From a bacterium (GTDB lineage: Bacteria > JAGOBX01): 12,944 nt of DNA. Positions 8,317-12,944 of this stretch are shown one piece after another. Position 1 is the stretch's first letter. Each line of letters begins with the position of its first letter. A model generated the notes under the pieces. That model was not told the origin of the DNA. It saw only the letters and a list, made by a program, of their open reading frames with translations, and did not search any database. The stretch lies in assembly GCA_029551925.1 (NCBI GenBank), contig JAKPEO010000102.1, forward strand, positions 1-12,944. Reading direction: 5' to 3'. A program made the position numbers and the translations under genes.

Positions 8317-9168
8317 ATGAAAATTTTTGAAATACAAACGCAAAAAGTTTTAGCGCTTACCAAAATTTCATTAGCAAATTATGTTATTAATCCTTATATC
8401 GGCTGCCAATACGGCTGTTTATATTGTTATGCGAAATATTTAAAACGAAGCGTAAAACAATCTGAAACTCGCGGATGGGGCGAATTTGTAAATGTAAAAA
8501 TCAACGCGGTTGAAGTATTAAAAAAAGAATTGGAAAAATTAAATATCAGCGCTGCAGAAAATAAACCGGTTGTTATGCTCGGCTCTATTACAGAAGTATA
8601 TCAGCCGCTCGAAAAAAAATACAAATTAACTGAACAAATATTGAAAATACTTATTGATTTTCAAATACCGACCGTTATTTTGACGCGCAGTAATTTGATT
8701 CTTCGAGATATTGAATTATTAAAAAAATTGCCAAAAGTATCGGTTTTTTTTACTATTACATCTAATAATTCTTTAATTTCTCAACATTTCGAAAATCAAT
8801 CGCCTGACTATAATACGAGATTAGAAACCATCAAAAAACTGCGCGAAAATAATATCAATGTCTGGGCGCATATAGGACCTATTATTCCATATTTTACAGA
8901 TACATTAGTTTTAATAAAAGATTTGAAAAATATAGTATCAAAAATCGAATTTGAAGCATTGAATACTACGACCGCACCGTATAATATTGTAGTTGAAAAA
9001 TTAAAAAATATAGATATTAACAAGGCGGTAAAATTTATGAAACTTTATCAAAGCAGCGAAACGTTCAATGAATATTGGCACACTGAAAAAAATAATATTA
9101 TATTCGCCTTGAAAAATACTGACATTAAAACGCATTTTTCATTTCCGCAATTAAACGAATATTTTTAG
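8317..9168 (+). CDS. Radical SAM protein, SplB/COG1533-like
   Basis: The 283-residue protein carries C30-x3-C34-x2-C37 in NPYIGCQYGCLYCYAKYL, the cysteine triad that holds a 4Fe-4S cluster and generates a 5'-deoxyadenosyl radical from S-adenosylmethionine. The surrounding sequence and later blocks (MLGSITEVYQPLEKKYKLT, PTVILTRSNLILRDIELL, VWAHIGPIIPY) fit the spore-photoproduct-lyase-like family, whose members outside spore formers mostly have unknown substrates. I start at ATG 8317; a frame opening at a TTG at 8278 would begin inside the dnaK terminator and is unlikely. There is no ribosome site, and the start codon touches the terminator T-tract, so expression depends on read-through or on a promoter not recognised here. 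The gene ends nine bases before the convergent LptC/LptA-like gene. Confidence 0.88.
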   Translation: MKIFEIQTQKVLALTKISLANYVINPYIGCQYGCLYCYAKYLKRSVKQSETRGWGEFVNVKINAVEVLKKELEKLNISAAENKPVVMLGSITEVYQPLEKKYKLTEQILKILIDFQIPTVILTRSNLILRDIELLKKLPKVSVFFTITSNNSLISQHFENQSPDYNTRLETIKKLRENNINVWAHIGPIIPYFTDTLVLIKDLKNIVSKIEFEALNTTTAPYNIVVEKLKNIDINKAVKFMKLYQSSETFNEYWHTEKNNIIFALKNTDIKTHFSFPQLNEYF

Positions 9169-9177
9169 CGAAGGCTA

Positions 9178-10839
9178 TCAATTATTTAAAATTAAACCAT
9201 TTATAGCGCCTGAAAATTTTAAATTATCAATCTTATTATTTAAATAAGTAAAATTTCCGCGATTACTATTTATGAACGAATTATTAATTTTATTTTTAAT
9301 TGTAAAATTATTTAATAATTCGCAGTAAAAATCAGAATTTTGAAAATTCATTTTATTGCTGGTTAGAAAATCTATTTTTAGATTATTAGAAGTTATTTGA
9401 TAGGTATCGCTTTCAACAACTGCGATACCGCTGTCAATTTTTATAGATTGTAGATTGCCATTATTAAAATCAGCATTTAAAATATCCGATTCTAATTTAT
9501 AATCATTAAAATTATATTTGACATTTTTTTGAAATTTTGCGGTTTTTATAATATTATCGGCAAAATCTATTATTCCGCTTTGCGCTTCAAGTATATGTTC
9601 GTAATTTTGGATTTTTACTTTGTCTAATAATTTTAATCTAATCGGACTATTGTTATTAGCAAATTCCACAAAAAATCCGCAAGTAAATATTTTTCTGAAC
9701 ATAGTATTCTCAACAAAATCGCAGATAGTATCAGAATATATTTTATCAATAGTTTGAAAATTATTTATTTTTATTTTTAATTCATTTGTAGTAAGCATAT
9801 AGGTATCATTATTAATTTTTATATTTTTCTCCAATGTTAGCAGCGGCGTATCAAAAAAAAATTCGCCAAATAACATTTTTATATTCGGATTTTTTAATGT
9901 CAATTCTCCTATATTTTTAGAAAAACCACTTTGATTTTTTAGATTTATAATTATATTAGAACCAGTATATAAAAAAGTATCGCTGTCAATTTTAAAATTT
10001 GACAGAATAGAAACTTGCTTTTTTACAGTATCGTAAATAATCGTATCTGCATTAAGCGCAAACTGTCCATTAAATATTTTTACATTGCCCACTAAAATTA
10101 TTTGATTATTTCTTAATTCGCAGTAATCTGCGAAAACATTATAATTATTATAATTTCCTTTTTTCAATTCGTTTAATCTAATATAATTTTTTGAAATATC
10201 AATAAATCCATTATTAGCAAATAAATTATTTCCGAATTTATCAGCAATATGAACATTATTTAACAGCCGCAGATTATTATTATTTGTATTAAAATTTAGT
10301 CCCTGACTGAATACAGTGTAAATATCATATCTAAAAGTATTATTCACTTTATTTTCTACGATATTATTGCCATCAAAAAATAATTCATTTGTATATAAAT
10401 ACAGCGGTGTATCGTTATAAATTGTCATAATAATATCATTATTTAATTTTAATTGATTATTTTGGCGATTAAACAAACAATTATTAAATTTTATCTCGGT
10501 TTTATTTGAAGATTTTAACAGATTTTTTTTTTGCGCGGCGGACTGCTGCCGCTCTGCTGTGCTGCCGCCGCTCGATTGCTGATAGAATTCAAGTATTCCG
10601 GTATTCAATTCTACTTGATTGGATTTTTCAAATACCCACGCTGTCTTTCCAATAAGCCGCCATAAAATCACTCCTAATTCTGTGCGGTCATATCTAAAAT
10701 CTTTAAACAAAAAATTATGTTTTTCATTTTTAATATAGAATAATTCCGGAGTCTGTTCTTGTTGACTTTTGATATTCGCTAATAATTTTAATTGAAAAAA
10801 AAGTAATAATAATAAAAATAACAAAAAATTTTTTTTCAT
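9178..10839 (-). CDS. LptC/LptA (OstA)-like LPS-transport periplasmic protein
   Basis: The 553 residues open with a signal peptide (MKKNF, a Leu/Phe run to about 20, LLANIKS). Residues about 43-90 (FLFKDFRYDRTELGVILWRL, KTAWVFEKSNQVELN, GILEFYQQ) resemble the LptC family, which hands LPS from the inner-membrane transporter to LptA. From about 110 onward come many short beta repeats of the OstA type (LFFDGNN, NLRLLNNVHIADKFGNNLFA, NQIILVGNVKIFNGQFALNAD, LKIDFLTSN). The likely role is a periplasmic bridge moving LPS or a similar glycolipid to the outer membrane, or assisting assembly there. The length exceeds LptC or LptA alone, suggesting a fusion or long bridge. Residues about 87-106 (QQSSGGSTAERQQSAAQKK) are an odd GC-rich insert. 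It lies 5 bp after the amidase, without a ribosome site, so translational coupling is likely. Identification rests on pattern, not on a catalytic motif. Confidence 0.7.
   Translation of the reverse strand: MKKNFLLFLLLLLFFQLKLLANIKSQQEQTPELFYIKNEKHNFLFKDFRYDRTELGVILWRLIGKTAWVFEKSNQVELNTGILEFYQQSSGGSTAERQQSAAQKKNLLKSSNKTEIKFNNCLFNRQNNQLKLNNDIIMTIYNDTPLYLYTNELFFDGNNIVENKVNNTFRYDIYTVFSQGLNFNTNNNNLRLLNNVHIADKFGNNLFANNGFIDISKNYIRLNELKKGNYNNYNVFADYCELRNNQIILVGNVKIFNGQFALNADTIIYDTVKKQVSILSNFKIDSDTFLYTGSNIIINLKNQSGFSKNIGELTLKNPNIKMLFGEFFFDTPLLTLEKNIKINNDTYMLTTNELKIKINNFQTIDKIYSDTICDFVENTMFRKIFTCGFFVEFANNNSPIRLKLLDKVKIQNYEHILEAQSGIIDFADNIIKTAKFQKNVKYNFNDYKLESDILNADFNNGNLQSIKIDSGIAVVESDTYQITSNNLKIDFLTSNKMNFQNSDFYCELLNNFTIKNKINNSFINSNRGNFTYLNNKIDNLKFSGAINGLILNN
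10533..10575 (-). repeat. GC-rich palindromic in-frame insert
   Basis: Within the very AT-rich LptC/LptA-like gene this short segment is strongly GC-rich and has inverted arms GCGGCGG (10535-10541) and CCGCCGC (10565-10571), plus internal gcggc/gccgc pairing. It encodes the Gln/Ser/Ala stretch between the LptC-like and OstA-like parts without breaking the frame. It may be a palindromic mobile element, a linker or a composition fluctuation. Confidence 0.5.
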
Positions 10840-10844
10840 TTTTA

Positions 10845-12077
10845 TTAATTAGAAAACGCCGAATATTTTATCAATTCCATTTTTTTCTTAAAATCAGAAA
10901 TTGCATTAGCAATCGCTTCAGCTAATTTATTTTGATATGCGTCGTTAGTCAATAATTTTTCTTCTAATTCATTAGTTAAAAATCCTAATTCTATCAGTAC
11001 TGCCGGCATAAAAGTATCTTTTAAGACAAAAAACCGCGCTTTTCTTGCGCCGCGATTAGCGCTTTGTATTTGTTCACTTAATCGCGCCTGCACTAAATTT
11101 GCGAGTTCAATACTTTCATTGATATGATTGATTTGCGCTAAATCAGTAGTAATAAAATCCAGCACATTTATATTTTTTTTATCTTTACGATATTGATACT
11201 TTTCGTTATTTTCTAATAATCTTACTGTTCTTTCAGTTTCATCATCTTCTGTTAAACTAAAATAAAAAGTTTCAAATCCTCTGACATTTAACGGGCCCGC
11301 ATTACAGTGGATACTGACAAATAAATCGCCGCGATTTTTATTTGCAAACTGCGAACGTTCTTCCAAATACAATAATTCATCAGTTGTACGGGTCAACAGT
11401 ATTTTGACATTTGGCAATATTTTTTCCAAAATATTTTTAAGTTTTAACGATACTGCCAATGTAATATCTTTCTCAAAAGTTTTTTTAGAATATCCAACAG
11501 CTCCGATATCTCCGCCGCCGTGTCCCGGGTCTATTATTATTGTCTTGATTTGATAATTTTTCAAACGCTGCTGCGTTTGAATTTCCGGTAATTTTATTTT
11601 GCCTGACTTTAATATTGCTTCGGCAATATCATCGGATTTATACAATGCGTTTTTTTTATAATACACATTATTTCCACTTATTGAAATAATATTATTTTTG
11701 AGATATATTAAAAATTCTAATGGCAGATATATTGCACCATTATTTAATATGAGTTTATTTTTTGAAATTTGAATTTTATTATTGACCAATATAAAATCCG
11801 AGTTCAACCGCATTTTTAAGTTTATATTATTATCGGTAATTTCTATTGTATTAGTAAACGGCTCCCAAATATAATTAAGATTAAAGAATTTTGCAGCATC
11901 GATAACATTAATAAAATAATTTTTATCAAATTTCACGCCTTCAACTTTTTGCGTTTGCAGCGCAATATTGTCAATAAGATTTATCGAAGCGGGCAAATAT
12001 GAAGCCGCCACAATACTATTAAATAAAAAAACAAACAAAAATACTACAAAAAAAAAATTCTTGTGCGATATGAACAT
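10845..12077 (-). CDS. N-acetylmuramoyl-L-alanine amidase (Amidase_3, AmiC-like)
   Basis: The 410-residue exported enzyme cuts the bond between N-acetylmuramic acid and L-alanine in peptidoglycan, usually at the division septum. A hydrophobic signal peptide covers about residues 8-25. Residues 40-140 look like a small beta-rich stalk domain (similar to the copper-amine-oxidase N-terminal type), and residues 176-400 are the zinc amidase domain. Visible zinc ligands are H186 in IIDPGHGGGD, E202 in FEKDITL and H257 in FVSIHCNA; the catalytic E363 lies in AVLIELGFLTN. Residues about 275-340 form a long charged insert between the third ligand and the catalytic Glu, the position of the autoinhibitory helix in AmiB/AmiC. 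No ribosome site is apparent. It starts 2 bp after the aminotransferase stop and ends 5 bp before the next gene, so the three are one operon. Confidence 0.93.
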   Translation of the reverse strand: MFISHKNFFFVVFLFVFLFNSIVAASYLPASINLIDNIALQTQKVEGVKFDKNYFINVIDAAKFFNLNYIWEPFTNTIEITDNNINLKMRLNSDFILVNNKIQISKNKLILNNGAIYLPLEFLIYLKNNIISISGNNVYYKKNALYKSDDIAEAILKSGKIKLPEIQTQQRLKNYQIKTIIIDPGHGGGDIGAVGYSKKTFEKDITLAVSLKLKNILEKILPNVKILLTRTTDELLYLEERSQFANKNRGDLFVSIHCNAGPLNVRGFETFYFSLTEDDETERTVRLLENNEKYQYRKDKKNINVLDFITTDLAQINHINESIELANLVQARLSEQIQSANRGARKARFFVLKDTFMPAVLIELGFLTNELEEKLLTNDAYQNKLAEAIANAISDFKKKMELIKYSAFSN

Positions 12078-12079
12078 TT

Positions 12080-12944
12080 TTATTTAACCGCTTTTTTAAC
12101 TGCGTCTATTACCATTCCTTGCTGAGTTTCAGTCATTCCCGGAAAGATAGGCAGAGATATTACTTCTTTTGCCATTTGTTCGCTTATTGGAAAACTACCG
12201 TCTTTATAATTCAAATATCTCAATGCCGGCTGTAAATGCAAAGGTATCGGATAATGTACGGCTGTAGGAATGCCTTGCGCTTCAACTTTTTTTTGAAAAT
12301 CATCGCGATTTTTAACGCGAATCGTAAATTGATTAAATACATGTTTACAATTTTCATTTACAATCGGCGCAATAATTCCATCTATATTTTTAAATTCAGC
12401 GCAATATATTTTTGCGATTCTAATTCTATCATTAATCCAATCATTTAATCTGCGTAGTTTGATTGATAATATCGCCGCTTGAATATTATCCAATCTCCCG
12501 TTTATTCCCAATACTTCGTGCACATATCTCTTTTCTTGTCCGTGCACACGTATCATTGAATATTCTTTATTTAATTTTTCAGAATTAGTTATAATCATTC
12601 CTCCGTCGCCGAACCCGCCTAAATTTTTACTTGGAAAAAATGAAAGCGCTCCGCAATCGCCAATATTGCATACGAATTTATTTTTATATATTGCGCCTAT
12701 TGCCTGACAAGCGTCTTCTATTACCAATAAATTATATTTTTTAGCAATTGCCATAATTTCATCCATATCAGCAGGATGACCATATAAATGAACCGGAATT
12801 ATCGCTTTTGTTTTTTTGGTGATTGCTTGTTCAATTTTGGTAATATCAATATTATAAGTTTCTGGTTCAATATCTACAAATACAGGTTTTGCTCCTAATA
12901 ACGCTATGACTTCGGCAGTAGCAATAAAAGTAAATGGAGTAGTT
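12080..12944 (-). CDS. DegT/DnrJ/EryC1-type sugar aminotransferase (5' end outside the window)
   Basis: The frame is open from the window edge to the TAA at 12080, giving 287 visible residues without the start; an internal ATG at 12766 is not the true start. TTPFTFIATAEVIALLGAKP, VFVDIEPETYNID, IIPVHLYGHPADMDEI and IEDACQAIGA are hallmarks of this PLP-dependent family. The PLP-binding lysine is in FFPSKNLGGFGDGG (residue 106 of the visible part). Such enzymes transfer an amino group to a keto-sugar nucleotide for O-antigen, capsule or glycan synthesis; the wording is closest to the WbpE/WlbC-like group that acts on UDP-keto-sugars, but the substrate is not certain. It heads, or is in the middle of, the leftward envelope operon, and may be part of a larger sugar-nucleotide cluster beyond the edge. 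Confidence 0.92.
   Translation of the reverse strand, partial: TTPFTFIATAEVIALLGAKPVFVDIEPETYNIDITKIEQAITKKTKAIIPVHLYGHPADMDEIMAIAKKYNLLVIEDACQAIGAIYKNKFVCNIGDCGALSFFPSKNLGGFGDGGMIITNSEKLNKEYSMIRVHGQEKRYVHEVLGINGRLDNIQAAILSIKLRRLNDWINDRIRIAKIYCAEFKNIDGIIAPIVNENCKHVFNQFTIRVKNRDDFQKKVEAQGIPTAVHYPIPLHLQPALRYLNYKDGSFPISEQMAKEVISLPIFPGMTETQQGMVIDAVKKAVK

Overview
The window is AT-rich bacterial chromosome from what looks like a Gram-negative (diderm) organism. It encodes an LPS-transport type LptC/LptA-like periplasmic protein, a periplasmic cell-wall amidase and a sugar aminotransferase. The left-hand protein has the architecture (signal peptide, 'ISFQGKLT'-type N-terminus, many 'GNVGIGT' repeats, C-terminal S74 intramolecular chaperone) that I associate with Elusimicrobiota, Omnitrophota and Bacteroidetes-like lineages. 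That points to a host-associated or candidate-phylum diderm, but the phylum cannot be fixed from sequence reading alone. Start codons are mostly ATG with clear AGGAGG-type ribosome sites in the chaperone genes, while several envelope genes have none.

Layout. Positions 1-211 hold no gene but carry a 12-bp tandem repeat array and a plus-strand promoter-like sequence. Positions 212-2826 (minus) hold a large secreted fibre-like protein broken by one frameshift near 2651-2659. Positions 2827-3345 are non-coding now. They contain an A16 tract abutting a promoter for the fibre gene, and on the minus strand what looks like the decayed 3' end of another gene. Positions 3346-9168 (plus) hold a small membrane protein, groES-groEL, a 19-bp perfect hairpin, grpE-dnaK, a strong terminator and a radical SAM gene. 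Positions 9178-12944 (minus) hold a tight three-gene envelope cluster read leftward: DegT-type aminotransferase (5' end outside the window), N-acetylmuramoyl-L-alanine amidase, and an LptC/LptA-like protein, with gaps of only 2 and 5 bp.

How the genes work together. GroES/GroEL and GrpE/DnaK are the two general ATP-driven folding machines, here side by side in one orientation but without hrcA or dnaJ and without a recognisable CIRCE operator. The leftward cluster suggests coupled synthesis of a surface glycan, peptidoglycan cleavage and outer-membrane glycolipid transport. The left end looks like a decaying or variable surface-protein region.

I found no convincing new defence, mobile or CRISPR system. 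The best leads are the broken and possibly phase-variable fibre gene with its repeat array, the gene remnant beside it, the unusual hairpins in the chaperone cluster, and a GC-rich palindromic in-frame insert in the LptC/LptA-like gene.
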